NCBI GenBank assembly: GCA_963978895.1
Contig: OZ022245.1
Location: 6,013,192 to 6,077,191, forward strand
Reading direction: 5' to 3'
DNA length: 64,000 bases
From: Erpobdella octoculata
Lineage: Eukaryota > Annelida > Clitellata > Hirudinida > Erpobdellidae
Numbering within the stretch: position 1 is the stretch's first letter; each line of letters opens with the position of its first letter. The notes under the pieces were generated by a model, which was given only the letters and a program-made list of their open reading frames with translations, did not search any database and was not told the origin of the DNA. Positions 1 through 10,925 of the stretch are shown here, piece after piece. Made by a program: the position numbers and the translations under genes.

Positions 1-248
1 CCAAGTTCTCTGTTTTTAAAAATAAACTAACAAATATACCTGTGTACATGCGGGTGATGGTTTGAAAACGAAAATCCTATTTATAATTACATATTAAGCA
101 AGATTTTAAATAAGTAATTTGTCTCTTATAACCAATACCTGCCTGCTAACTTCACTGTTCTGCTTAAACTTATTTACTAACAACTAGTACTGAGTATTAC
201 TACTGTGTGCTTGTTGTTTATATTGTATTTTCTGCAATATATTATTGA

Positions 249-505
249 TAGTACGTATCGAACAGATTAATTGAAACAAGATGATATTGATAGTATGTAT
301 CGAATAGATTAATTGAAACAAGATGAAATTTTTTTAAACTCTTTTATCTGTCATTATTAAATTCCTCAACCAATCACAAAACACGTGCTAGCTAGACTGT
401 GTTAAGAAGTAAAAAAACTGACAGTGTTGCCATTACAAATAATAAAAATATTGCCAAAGCAAGAAATGCAAACAAATTTGTTTCAATTAATCTGTTCGAT
501 ACTGT
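249..505. repeat. Short inverted-repeat (MITE-like) unit
   Basis: The motif CGAACAGATTAATTGAAAC occurs near 259 and, with one change, again near 301 as a direct duplicate. Its reverse complement lies at 481-500. This gives a roughly 250-bp AT-rich unit bounded by inverted repeats, as expected of a small non-autonomous DNA element. No coding potential or clear target duplication was seen. Confidence 0.45.
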
Positions 506-1164
506 ATGATGCGAAATCACTTCAAAAACAATTTAAATTGAAAACATTGTAAAAATTACAGCTACAATTGTAATGATGAATAAGTTTAATGGTAATTCCC
601 ATATTCCCTAGGAAGGAGGCAGGGAGCAATAAGAGAGTTTATGCAAACTGCTATTCACAAGCATAAAATTCTAGCTGTGCTAAACATTTAAAGCATTATT
701 TTATTCGAGAGAACAAAATATTTTTTAGTTATTTATTTCAATTCACTTGCATCCTCAGCAAACTTTATTTTCCATTTTAAAGGTCTTAAACTCCAGTGCA
801 CACTGCAATTTTTTAAAATAAATTTGAACAAATATGTTATTGCTTTGTTTATTATATAATGGAAAGAATTTAAAACATAAATGTTTTTAAACTATAATGA
901 AAGACTAGGCATGTTTGCACCATGCGATGTAGGTAGTTAGATAGCTACATTATATGGCAAATGAAGCGTTATTCATACGACCCAAATTTTGTAGGTTTAA
1001 AGGCTTAGACTATAAATAGTCAAGATGTGTGAACTACAATTCAATAAATCTTCAGGAATAAAACTCGTACAACAAAAGATTTATATATTTCTTTTTCTTT
1101 TATTTGTTTTCTTTCACAATATATCAAAAATGTATCTTCCATGTATACTACATAAACAACCAGC
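506..1164. other. AT-rich intergenic sequence, no gene seen
   Basis: Only short AT-rich frames are present. I found no splice-flanked coding segment, RNA gene or recognisable transposon end. Confidence 0.5.
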
Positions 1165-1672
1165 AATTAACACAGGTTCTTCTAACAAGAGATCTTGGAG
1201 TGTCCATCGATGGAGGTCTCATATTCGTTCATCATATTAGAACCATAATACAGAAATGCTAAATCTTTCTTTTACATCGAAAGACCCTACCACATGAAAC
1301 ATGATCATTCCTATAAGCCAAGCTAAAATCAGATATGTGCAAAGTCTATGCTACACAATTCTTCTTCATTAACAGTGTTGTAAAAATTTGAAACTTGCTC
1401 CCCGAGGAAGTGGTGTCAGCCGGCACTTTTTCACTTTTTAAATGTTTAGTTGCGCATTATGACCTGTCCAATTCTTAATTATTTGTAACTGAATATTGAA
1501 GAATTTCAATTTCTTAAATTTCGAAGAATTTATAAATTGCTCCGCGGCTTCATGTCCGTCGTCTTTATTATTTACTTTTTTTGCTCAGCTTTTTTTTGTT
1601 AGTTGTGATTTTTTTGGTCATATTTAGAGGCCATTTAAGTCCTTTGACCACCTTAATAAATAAATTTAAAAA
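1165..1672 (+). pseudogene. Non-LTR retrotransposon (CR1/Jockey-like) RT C-terminal remnant
   Basis: Two short frames match the end of the reverse-transcriptase ORF of CR1/Jockey-type LINEs. The first reads TRDLGVSIDGGLIFVHHI (near 1180-1240), the usual 'DLGV.ID..L.F..HI' motif. The second reads NLLPEEVVSAGTFSLFK (near 1390-1440), the usual 'WN.LP..VV.A.S...FK' motif, with the Trp codon changed to a stop (TGA). Frame breaks lie between them, so it cannot encode a working enzyme. The segment after the stop ends in AATAAATAAATTTAAAAAAAG, compatible with a LINE 3' tail. A fragment of the preceding part of such an ORF is at 39989-40303. Confidence 0.7.
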
Positions 1673-2669
1673 AAGTGTTTTTGACATTTTTGTGCGACCG
1701 CATACCCGCCTAGAATCTTCTAGAATGCCTAGAATACAAAAAATCTAAATCATACCAAATCTAAACTTTAATAGAATTAGCAGATTAATGATTAATTACA
1801 TTAATTATTGATATTGGCTAGGCTAGGTTCCAACAAAACAGAAAAAGTACACAAATAATTGCCACCACATATTAACAATTTTTTTAAATTGGTAAAAAAT
1901 CTACTTTGCCAACTCTTTAGTCGACTTCATCGTCAGATGCAGACAATATCCAACATAAATATCTTCGTTATATATATAATATATATATTTAGGCCGTCAT
2001 GTTAAAATAAGCAATTGCATTTAAAAAACTGAATTTTAAATTTGTATCAACAAAGGTTACCAACAACTAAATTTAAGAAATGTAAATAGTTGTAATTTTA
2101 CACAAATAATAAAAAAATAATTTAATTTTTTAAATTTAAAAACATATTTAATTTTATATAAACTAAAAATAATGCATTGCAAAAAAAAACAAATTTATAG
2201 GTCAGTTAGAAAAAGTATCCACAAAACTTAAAAAAACGTTTTGCTATAAATAAAAACAACAAAATTTATTTTATTTTCAAATTTTGTTGATTTTGATAGA
2301 GTGATCGTACGACATCAAAGTTGTGAGAGAAAAGAAGGTAATTACCGTAATTTGTATTTATGAAGGTATCAAATTATTTAATAACTGTTTTTCATGTGTT
2401 TTTGCTAGTTTTTTTACGCTCATGCGTTTTTGTATGAGTATAGAGTATAGACTATAGCGCTAGAAACGTTTACTTTTACTCGAACTCGACTATAATTAAA
2501 ATGTAAATAAATACTTATCTACTTTTGTTTACTTATTTATTTTCTAGAAAGCCGAGGTGCCGTTTTGTTTGGTATTGAGAAGATTGCGGTCGTTTCATTA
2601 TTCTGCTAGTTGCTAGTTGAGATTCTTAATCAGTGCAGTTTTATTCAGATATAGAATACAGATGTACCT
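1673..2669. other. Intergenic, no gene seen
   Basis: AT-rich sequence with homopurine and TA runs. No open frame with recognisable similarity was found on either strand. Confidence 0.5.
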
Positions 2670-3947
2670 ACTGGAGTGAAGCTAGCAGATGGTCGTTGTA
2701 TGGCGATAGATGTATCTTAATGTATGGCCGATACTGTATTATGGGTGAAGCTAGCAGACGCTCAAATGAATTTATTTTTTTTAAAAGAAAAAGTATCGGT
2801 AATAGAAGAAATATACTTTATATAATCAAATATGTAAACAGATTTGTGACACAAGTGTTATTTACCGAATAAATTGACTTTGATGAAATGTAAACAAATA
2901 ATGGAAGCGCTTCTGTTCCATAGTGAAACACCGCTTAACTTTGACTAACATTTACAGTAATTTTTTATTTAGCTTTTTATATTTATCTATAGTGATATTA
3001 TACTTGTGCAAAGTTTCGTTTTGACACAAGTTGTTTTAATATCTGGCCGACTCAGGAGAAAATGTACGAGTTTGGTAGTCTCTACCGTGAAACACCGCTG
3101 AACTTTGACAGACGATATCTCGGTAACTAACATTTACAGAAATTTTTTATTTAGCTTTTTATATTTATCTATAGTGATATTATACTTGTGCAAAATTAAA
3201 AAGTAAAAACACGATAAAAAAATAAAAAATCGATAAAACATAACATATATATATAAATATATATATATATATTTATTTATATATACATACACACACGTAA
3301 ATGTTAGTTACCGAGATATCGTCTGTCAAAGTTCAGCGGTGTTTCAGTGTGGAGACGACCAAACTCGTACATTTTCTCCTGAGTCGGCCAGATATTAAAA
3401 CAACTTGTGTCAAAACGAAATTTTGCACACTTATTATAACACTCTAGTTGAATAGTAAAAATGTAAAAATATTTTTCTGTAAATGTTAGTTACCGAGATA
3501 TCGTCTGTCAAAGTTCAGCGGTGTTTCACTGTAGAGACTACCAAACTCGTACATTTTCTCCTGAGTCGGCCAGATATTAAAACAACTTGTGTCAAAACGA
3601 AACTTTGCACAAGTATAATATCACTATAGATAATTATAAAAAGCTAAATAAAAAATTTCTGTAAATGTTAGTTACCGAGATATCGTCTGTCAAAGTTAAG
3701 CGGTGTTTCACTATGGAACAGAAGCGCTTCCATTATTTGTTTACATTTCATCAAAGTCAATTTTTTCGGTAAATAACACTTGTGTCACAAATCTGTTTAC
3801 ATATTTGATTATATAAAGTATATTTCTTCTATTACCGATACTTTTTCTTTTTAAAAAAATAAATTCATTTGAGCATCTGCTAGCTTCACCCATACATTAA
3901 GATACATCTATCGCCATACAACGACCATCTGCTAGCTTCACTCCAGT
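2670..3947. mobile_element. Palindromic TIR element 1, non-autonomous DNA transposon
   Basis: The two ends are long inverted repeats of about 260 bp. The outermost motif is ACTGGAGTGAAGCTAGCAGA, and a second GGGTGAAGCTAGCAGA lies about 75-90 bp inside. The interior is built of about 180-bp modules containing TTAGTTACCGAGATATCG and a 'GTGAAACACCGCTGAACTTTGAC' type segment. In the left half these modules are inverted relative to the right half (repeat starts near 3300, 3481 and 3664 on +), so nearly the whole element can fold on itself. The left arm has a 15-bp insertion absent from the right arm. No ORF and no convincing target duplication were seen. The outer termini match those of the element at 16176-19271, so I place both in one family. 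The superfamily is not determined. Confidence 0.75.
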
Positions 3948-4706
3948 TTTGAATTGACTATACAGTATACACTTACCTATAATTATAATTAATATAATTC
4001 AAGTACGTAAGACGTAAAGTAAAAGCCCAAAAGTAAAAGTAGAGTAGTAGTAAGGAGAAAGTAGACTCTCTATCTATCTATAATAAGTCTAATATCTAAT
4101 AAGTAGAGTAGAGTAAGTAAAAGTTAAAGTAAACCTAACTAAGTCACTAAGTACTGCCTGGCCTAAGTCCTAAGTCGGCCTAAGTTAGTAGTCTTGCCCT
4201 CTAGTACATGACACTACCCTTCATCTTCTTTATAAATTCTCTAAAGCATTCAATTCTGCTGCAAGCTTAGTTTCTCACACCTCTTACTTTTCTCATATAT
4301 CTTCATCTCTTTTTCTTCTCCATTGGCTTCCTCTTATATAGGGTGATTTTTAAAATTTGCTTAATAATGTTTAAAATTAAAAATTGCCCTTCTCCACTCT
4401 CCCTAACTAATTTAATTCATATCTCTCCTAAGTCTGGTCTTCGATCTTCCTCTTTTAGTCACTTTCATATCTTTACTGTTGAGCATTAATTTACTAAACG
4501 TTTTTTTTTCTCTACTCTGGTTCCTTTCTCTGGAACTCTCTTCCTACATCTCTTATAAATAAATGCGATTAATTGATTATTAGTATACTAGCTACTACTA
4601 TACTAGTAGTACCATAGTCTACTACTATGTAGACTTAACTGTAAGTGTAGGGTAATAGAAAGAAAGGGGCTCTTTTTCAACTTTTTATTTTTTTCAGAAA
4701 AGAAGG
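3948..4706. other. Intergenic sequence upstream of INTS15
   Basis: No coding segment was recognised. It presumably contains the INTS15 promoter and 5' UTR. A pyrimidine-rich stretch runs about 4200-4560. The start codon at 4707 sits in the context AAGGATGG. Confidence 0.4.
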
Positions 4707-5274
4707 ATGGATATTCGAATAAACCTGCGAAAATTGGATTTTTACGATGCAGCCACAAAGGCCATTGAATACATTGCAAGTCAACTTGGTGGAACAAAAC
4801 ACGCCATTCCTGGACTGTCGGACAGCAGTGATGAAATTTGTGAACAGATTTCAAACGAGTTCATTTTTGGTCTCATAAATAAGTCTAAATCTAAGGTTGG
4901 TACAAGTTTGAAAGTTATTAAATCTTTTATTGTATTAATTTCACCATGTTTGCTTGCTTGACCATCGGTATTTTTGTACGCTACAAAACAATTTCCCGCC
5001 ATCCAATTGAGCTGAAATTTGGTTTATTGAATTGTTGTCAATTAAAAACAAAGTTCTTATGATTTACTTGTTTTTCTAACTAAGTTTGATTAAAAAATAT
5101 TTCAATGTTTTTTTAATTTCTTAAAATACAAAGAAAAAGTTGCCTGTGCTGTGCTACCTTGGTAATTGAGTAATGGCCCCAAAAGTGATAATGCACACGT
5201 GAAAGTCTGAAATACTCAAGAAGGATACAGTGGCTCGATATCTCATGTGCATAAAAATATCTAACGCACCAACA

Positions 5275-5307
<33 letters not shown>

Positions 5308-7578
5308 TCATAATTTTATCTTGTGTGTATAAGAAAAAAAAAATAACACACTTTAATTAATTGATCCACGTAAATTTACTCCACCAGCTTAGCTCAGTGG
5401 AAGAGTTGCAAGTGACCGAGGTCGTAACGTCATTTTTCATGGGACAGCAAAACGAAGCCACAATGTTTGCCGTTTACAAGCTTCTCTTTTACAGTATTTC
5501 TCCGAGAGACGTTCGTATGAATTTGTTCAAGAAAGTTCTCTCGTGTGCTGTCTCGTTTCTCAACAAAAACTTTCTTGAGTTAACTGCCATGTGGATTCAG
5601 GTCGTTAGTTGTCTTGATTTCAAGTATCCAGGTTTTATTCTCTATAGAAATATTGCCTGTAAAGTTGACTAAATCATATCAATTTTTAAACTCAGTGAAA
5701 AATCTGTTTAAATGTCTGTTGAAAATGTCGGCGAACGTTGACAGAAATGTATTGGTACTTGTGGTTTGATTTGAAGAAATGCATTTTTGAAGTTACAAGA
5801 TAAAGTAGTTTTATGTCTGATTGGTTTAATAGATTTTTTTAAAATTGCAATTTCAAACGAATCAAATTCAATTTCCACAGCTGCATGGATGTCAAAGTGA
5901 AATCGTCTTAGAGATCGTTACAAGTTTAATCAAAGACCATTGTTTTAATGGCTACATGTCAGCGACCTTGGTCAAACTTCCTACCTGTTCAATGCTTTTC
6001 ACCTGTCACATAATAACCTCAATAACCTTTATTGTTTCACTCCCTGGTGAGTTAGATGTGGATCATTATTTATAAGAGTCTTGATGATCAATAAGATTAA
6101 ATATTTTCTATTTAAGTAATCATCTGCTATAATGTCAAGATATTTTTTTAATAATATATTTTCAATTATCAAATTTCTAGAATGAATTGATTTTTTAGTA
6201 TGTTATATTATTGTTTTTATGCAGGTCAGGATGAGAACCAGCTCCAATTAGATGCTGCTCTACTGGGAGTTATTTGTGATTGGATCGAGCACGATCCAAT
6301 AGTGTGTCTCAGTTCACTTTTTTCTAGGTTTTCCGAATTTCTGCAGACGAATCAGAGGGCTTTGTGGACTTCTCCCACGAAACCAAATTATCAAACTGCT
6401 GTTCCTGGTCTGATCAAGTGGAGTACCAGGTCACCATTTCTCAGGTTGCCTCAGGACAAGTTGAAGGTTTTGTTTTTTTTATTAAGTTTGTTTTGTTGTT
6501 TGCAGTTTCTTTGTTTTTTCATTTTACTCATTGTGCATCAATTTTAACGATTTATTTATGCACAATGTTTTGTTTGAGACTCATTTATACTATATATTTA
6601 ATTTTTATCATATTTTATCTTTTAATGAAATGATTTCATCATGATTATATTTTATTATATGATCGTTTGGTAAAATGTGCTCATGTTAAATCCAATCCAG
6701 GTAAAGTTGAGTGACCAAGACGACAGCGCAACCTCATCAAATATAACCCCTACGACGGCCGCCAACAGTGGCAGTGGCATACCGCACTTGCTATGGTGTC
6801 GCTTTCACTACCTCATCCTGAAAACCATTGATGCCTTTCCTAAAGTTCCAGGTTCAAATCTATTCGAGTTGGTCACAATGGCAGACATGTTGAAAATCAT
6901 CCGCGTCGTGGTTACGGTCATCAACAGTCTCCAACTGAAAGAAGTGCCTCGTTTTTTCGAATGTTCGACGGACGATGGAGATGACGTCATCAACATCGTA
7001 CGACTGTCTCTCGACAGGATCGCTCAAGTCATTGCTATGGGCTTATCCACTGGAGCTTTTAGATCTAGTCTGGGTGCGTTTATTTTAGACAATATGTTAC
7101 CTATGTTGATTTTCTAGTCTCGCATTAAACGAGTTAGTATAACATAAGGCTGATCATTTTTTTGGTTACAATGATGCCAGCACATTGAGGAAGGCACAGA
7201 TCATGACTGTCTCAGAGAAATACTTATTATCGCACATGAATGAAACTGGAATGCCAGTGACTTGGTTATTCAATATTCATATCAGTACTAAATAACTAAT
7301 ATATGACACATGTAATGTATGTATATCTCTGTTTTTATTATGATGATTATTGATTATTGTTTATTTCTTAACTGCAGTTGACTTGAAATCAATACTCGAC
7401 ATGCTCCCTCAAACCACGTAATACATTTCTTCTTTTCATTTATATTTTAATAATCATTTCTAATAAATAATTATTTTTATTTTATTATAAAAGGTTCCTC
7501 AGCATTCTTTATAGCCACCACATGTCCAATCTGCCTCCAACTGTACTCAAAACATTGAATGAAAAGAGCAAAAATTAA
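4707..7578 (+). CDS. INTS15: Integrator complex subunit 15 (C7orf26 homologue), seven coding exons
   Basis: INTS15 is a subunit of the nuclear Integrator complex, which cleaves snRNA and other nascent RNAs; it is linked to the INTS10/13/14 module. Coding exons read 4707-4895, 5388-5600, 5881-6046, 6225-6466, 6701-7073, 7378-7417 and 7494-7578. All junctions are GT-AG and phases agree, giving 435 codons plus stop against about 449 in human. Conserved blocks seen include LRKLDFYDAATKAIEYI at the N-terminus, LSSVEELQVTEVVTSFF opening exon 2, LELTAMWIQ ending exon 2, LDAALLGVICDWIEHDP and GLIKWSTRSP in exon 4, and LSLDRIAQVIAMGLSTGAF in exon 5. The Pro-rich human C-terminal tail is absent; this protein ends soon after the DLKSILDMLP helix. 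A possible AATAAA lies near 7807. The helical-repeat fold has no catalytic site to check. Identity is by remembered family pattern, not a search. Confidence 0.88.
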
Positions 7579-8084
7579 GTAAAAAATGGAAATCGATGTT
7601 TTTTGAATGGAAAAATATTTGTTTTGGAATGTTGAAAAAACTGTTGCATATGGTTGTATGGCTGTGTTTAGAAGTTTTTGTTTCTTTGGCTTTTTTGGAT
7701 CTATTTTTAAGATAATTATTGGTAGCTTATATCCTTAGCCCTCTCAGTCTTTATAGAAAAGCCGTTCATTATTTTATGAAGTTGGTTTTGTAAGTGCAGT
7801 ACAAAAATAAATGGCGGTCGTTGCTTTTCATAGAGTTTTGTAAACTCTACTTAAGATTTTACTGTTTCTTTCTATTTGGGTCTTGCATTCAATTTTCTCA
7901 TCAAACAAATAATAAAAATGAAAAATTAATTTTTCGCCGAAATGTAGCTGGTCTCTTGCCACTGTTTAAAGTTGGCTATCTAGAATTCGATTTTAGTTTT
8001 TGTGGGTCGGGTAGGGTGTACTCTTAATGGGTCGGCACAGGCAAGACATAAGACAGGCAACAAATAATGCCCAAATATTTAAGT
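7579..8084. other. INTS15 3' flank
   Basis: This is the likely 3' UTR, with AATAAA near 7807, followed by sequence related to the 3' flank of the BTBD gene. No further coding exon is evident. Confidence 0.4.
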
Positions 8085-8400
8085 GACAATGTTTATTTGA
8101 AATTTAAACAAAGCCATCCAGTTCTAGAATACAAATTCCTATCTGATTTACCACCTGTTCACATACTTTTTCTCTCTTAGGTATGGTAATATATCTCTGG
8201 TAACTGTCCATATTCAACTGAGATGCCATTGCTTTCCTTTGCATTGTTAAAAATTGAAAGATGCTTTTCCCACTAACAACCTCGCAGACACCTTTTGAGC
8301 CACAATAAGACTCTGGACCCTTAATAGTGAGCTGTGTAGCTCACATTGGGCAAAATTTCGATAGGTTCTTTGAAAGCAACTTTGATCGTAGTTGAACACC
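8085..8400 (-). pseudogene. BTBD3/6-type PHR-domain C-terminal pseudogene
   Basis: This is a diverged duplicate of the C-terminus and 3' UTR of the intact gene at 20831-22231. On the minus strand one reads IKVAFKEPIEILPNVSYTA, then after a shift IKGPESYCGSKGV and GKS, then after another shift NGISVEYGQLPEIYYHT and a stop at 8177-8179. These are the conserved PHR-domain blocks of BTBD family proteins, so at least two frameshifts break it. Similarity continues past the stop into the TGACAATGTTTATTTGAAA 3' UTR segment seen near 20740. Upstream on minus, to about 8590, is a short open segment without recognised homology. The duplicate carries the 3' UTR but no visible N-terminal part. Confidence 0.8.
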
Positions 8401-8741
8401 GATCGCTCTTTCCCACAAGACAACAGCTCTACACTTCTATTTTTTCTGGCATGCCAAGTGGTTCAAAAGCCATTGCAAGCCAGCCAGCTATGGCCTCTAT
8501 TTTTTCTTTGACGTCTGCCATTAAAGAGCATAAGTTTGCTTCAAATTCCAACTCAGCTATATTTTTAGCTCTCATTCAAAAGAAAATAACAAATCCTAAA
8601 AAAAAGAAAAATATTTTCATCCATTTGGAAAGTTGAGGAAGTCATTGACACAGAACTTGGTGGCTTGTCTTTGTACTCACCTGGATTTGACTGTCCAACA
8701 TGTCTTTGTCATTTTTCCAACAATTCAGAACTTAATGACCA

Positions 8742-9072
8742 CAGGGGCGTCATTTCAGCAAAACCTTAGGGGGCAAAAATATTTATAAAACCCAGAGGTT
8801 CAAAAATTTTATTTTTTTTAATGCTATATTTTTCTTCCAAAAATAGCGGATAGTCGGGAGGGGGTAGTCGTAGATACTTTTGCAAAATATTTATTGAAAG
8901 TTCACAAACGTTTTCTCCACAAAACTGGTACTGGAGAAAAAAGTAATTTGTAGCCAGTGACGGATTTATGGGAGGACCCACGTGGTGTGCAAATCTTGCA
9001 AGTAATGTTTAACCAGCTTTTTGACTAACTATTAAGTTGAAACTTTCAGCATAGCTTTATATTGGATTCAAC

Positions 9073-9162
<90 letters not shown>

Positions 9163-10010
9163 TATATGAGAATTTAAATAAATGTGTTTTTTGAAAATAA
9201 TTGTGGAGACAGGTTTTTCAGATAAAAGTATATTTTAATTATCAAAAGATTTGGTATAACCGTATTTACATGATTCAACTAAAAAAAACTTAATTTGAAC
9301 ATCTATCGTATTTCTAAATCTAGTGTATTTGAAATCAAAGTTTGTGTTGAAAAACTCGTTTTTCCTTTACATGTTTAAACTTGTGTTAATATTGTTGTAA
9401 GCAGCCTTACCAAGTGTGTTTATTTATTTTTCAAACCCCTGCACAAACCGATTTTTCAAACCTGACCCGTTATATAGATACAAAATCCCAAGCCCGGTCC
9501 TGTTCATTTTCATTACCACAAAAACCCATGGCTCAGCTAAATAGCCTTGATCCATGCTAATTTTGGTTTGGCCCGATCCGTTTGATAACAGGACACTATG
9601 CAGGGCTCTAGTTTGGTACCAACTCTGATCAATGTTTTGTAAGTACAATTTCTTTTATGTTACACTGATGAAATGGAGAAAAGAATTGTACAAAAGTAGT
9701 TGTCTTTACTAATATTTTAATGTTTTTCAACTGAAATTATAGAATGCATACTGCCCATTTGCTAACACAAGGCGCTGCCCCATGTTCCCAAAATCAGCAA
9801 CCAGCTTTGATAGCTACTTAAAAAAATTCCAAACTCCTCTTTTCGGAATTTGGAATTTTTTGGATGACCGGGAGGGAATATTAGCAGCTACTTTTAAAAA
9901 AACTTCTTCAAAATCTTATCCAAAAACTTTGTAGCTAATTGTTAAAAAAAATTCGCTAAATCCTTAGGGGGAAATTGCCCCCCCCCTGCCCCCCGCAAAT
10001 GACGCCTCTG
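8742..10010. mobile_element. Non-autonomous hAT element with 8-bp target duplication
   Basis: Left end CAGGGGCGTCATTT and right end AATGACGCCTCTG are inverted repeats. The flanking octamer AATGACCA is present at 8734-8741 and again at 10011-10018. An 8-bp duplication with CAGGG-type termini is characteristic of the hAT superfamily. No transposase is encoded. Inside are a (TA)n(TG)n microsatellite (9075-9156) and a second hAT-like terminus (CAGTGACGGATTTATGGG near 8956), suggesting nesting. Single ends of the same family appear at 20281-20286 and near 63195. Confidence 0.85.
9075..9170. repeat. (TA)n(TG)n microsatellite
   Basis: Uninterrupted TA dinucleotides pass into TG dinucleotides, then TATATG. 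Confidence 0.95.
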
Positions 10011-10417
10011 AATGACCATGTGAATTTGTATCACCAAGCAAAGTGCAAGCAGTTTGTTCAAAAAATCAGAAGCATGAGTCCAGGAAAGCATGCTACAGAC
10101 GAAGAACTTTGTTTCAATTGTCATGCTGAAGTACAACCTTCTCATTCTGCTTGCATTCAACCTGAGAACATTAAGTATTGTTTTCTAGGGCTTAACAAAG
10201 ATGGTGTAGTTGAAGAATTAGCAGAAAAGCATATTTTAGATCAATCACTAGACACATAACATATTTGTGGCCGCACCAAATCTACCAACACTGAGTATTC
10301 AAGCAATAATTCTTTTGACCATAACCCAGAGATTATATGAATAAAATGCTGATTATTAAGTTGGGATAAATCTGTACCTGTATAAACATCAGTTTGCTAA
10401 TCAAAATAAATAAAAAA

Positions 10418-10531
10418 ACTTTTAAAAACTAGTCTTATGATAAGACTAGGGTGCTCGCTAAGTTATACAGATCTGTTCATTAAATTCAAACTGAGCACCC
10501 TAGTCTTATCATAAGACAAATTTTTAAAAAG
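10418..10531. repeat. Perfect-stem hairpin, MITE-like
   Basis: Twenty-five bases beginning GTCTTATGATAAGACTAGGG at 10432 are repeated as an exact reverse complement ending at 10517, around a 36-bp loop. The flanks (TTTTTAAAAACT and AAATTTTTAAAAAG) extend the pairing imperfectly. The arms also contain a nested small palindrome, GTCTTATGATAAGAC. No ORF is present. Confidence 0.8.
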
Positions 10532-10634
10532 TTTCTGATTTATTTTTATTTTCTACTTTTTAGAATTTACACTTTTTTAATTATCTTCACAATTATCCGA
10601 CACTCACTATAAATCGAAAATATTTAATTAAATT

Positions 10635-10637
<3 letters not shown>

Positions 10638-10720
<83 letters not shown>
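10638..10720. repeat. (TA)n microsatellite
   Basis: A continuous TA run of about 40 units directly precedes the 18-bp minisatellite. Confidence 0.95.
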
Positions 10721-10721
<1 letters not shown>

Positions 10722-10925
10722 CGACCGGGAGCTGGAAAACGACCGAGAGCGGTAAAGCGACCGGGAGCGGAAAAGCGACCGGGAGCGGAAAAGCGACCGG
10801 GAGCGGAAAAGCGACCGGGAGCGGAAAAGCGACCGGGAACGGGAAAGCGGAGAAGGAAATGGGAGCGAGAGAGACAAACAGAAAAACCTCTAAAAACCCC
10901 GGGCAACGCCGGGTGCCCCCGCTAG
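10721..10925 (+). mobile_element. Helitron 3' end with 18-bp minisatellite
   Basis: About seven copies of an 18-bp unit (GCGACCGGGAGCGGAAAA) are followed by the conserved tail CTCTAAAAACCCCGGG, a CCCGG...CCGGG hairpin and CTAG directly before T. CTAG|T after a GC-rich hairpin is the typical Helitron terminus. No 5' TC end could be fixed because the TA run intervenes. It is non-autonomous and without Rep or helicase coding. Confidence 0.7.

Larger units (their letters stand above)
8605..10259 (+). pseudogene. C2H2-type zinc-finger coding remnant split by a hAT insertion
   Basis: Removing the transposon at 8742-10010 and one copy of its 8-bp duplication leaves a single open frame. It reads from about 8605 to the transposon and continues from 10019 to a TAA ending at 10259. 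The part spanning the insertion has a classical finger, with FDCPTCLCHFSNNSELNDH before and around the break and HVNLYHQ after it (C-x2-C-x12-H-x4-H type spacing). A second Cys pair follows near 10110-10130 (LCFNCHAEV). I do not recognise the parent gene. No convincing upstream exon was found, and AATAAA follows near 10341. As it stands the ORF is interrupted. It may be an exon of a dead gene or part of an older mobile element. Confidence 0.6.
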
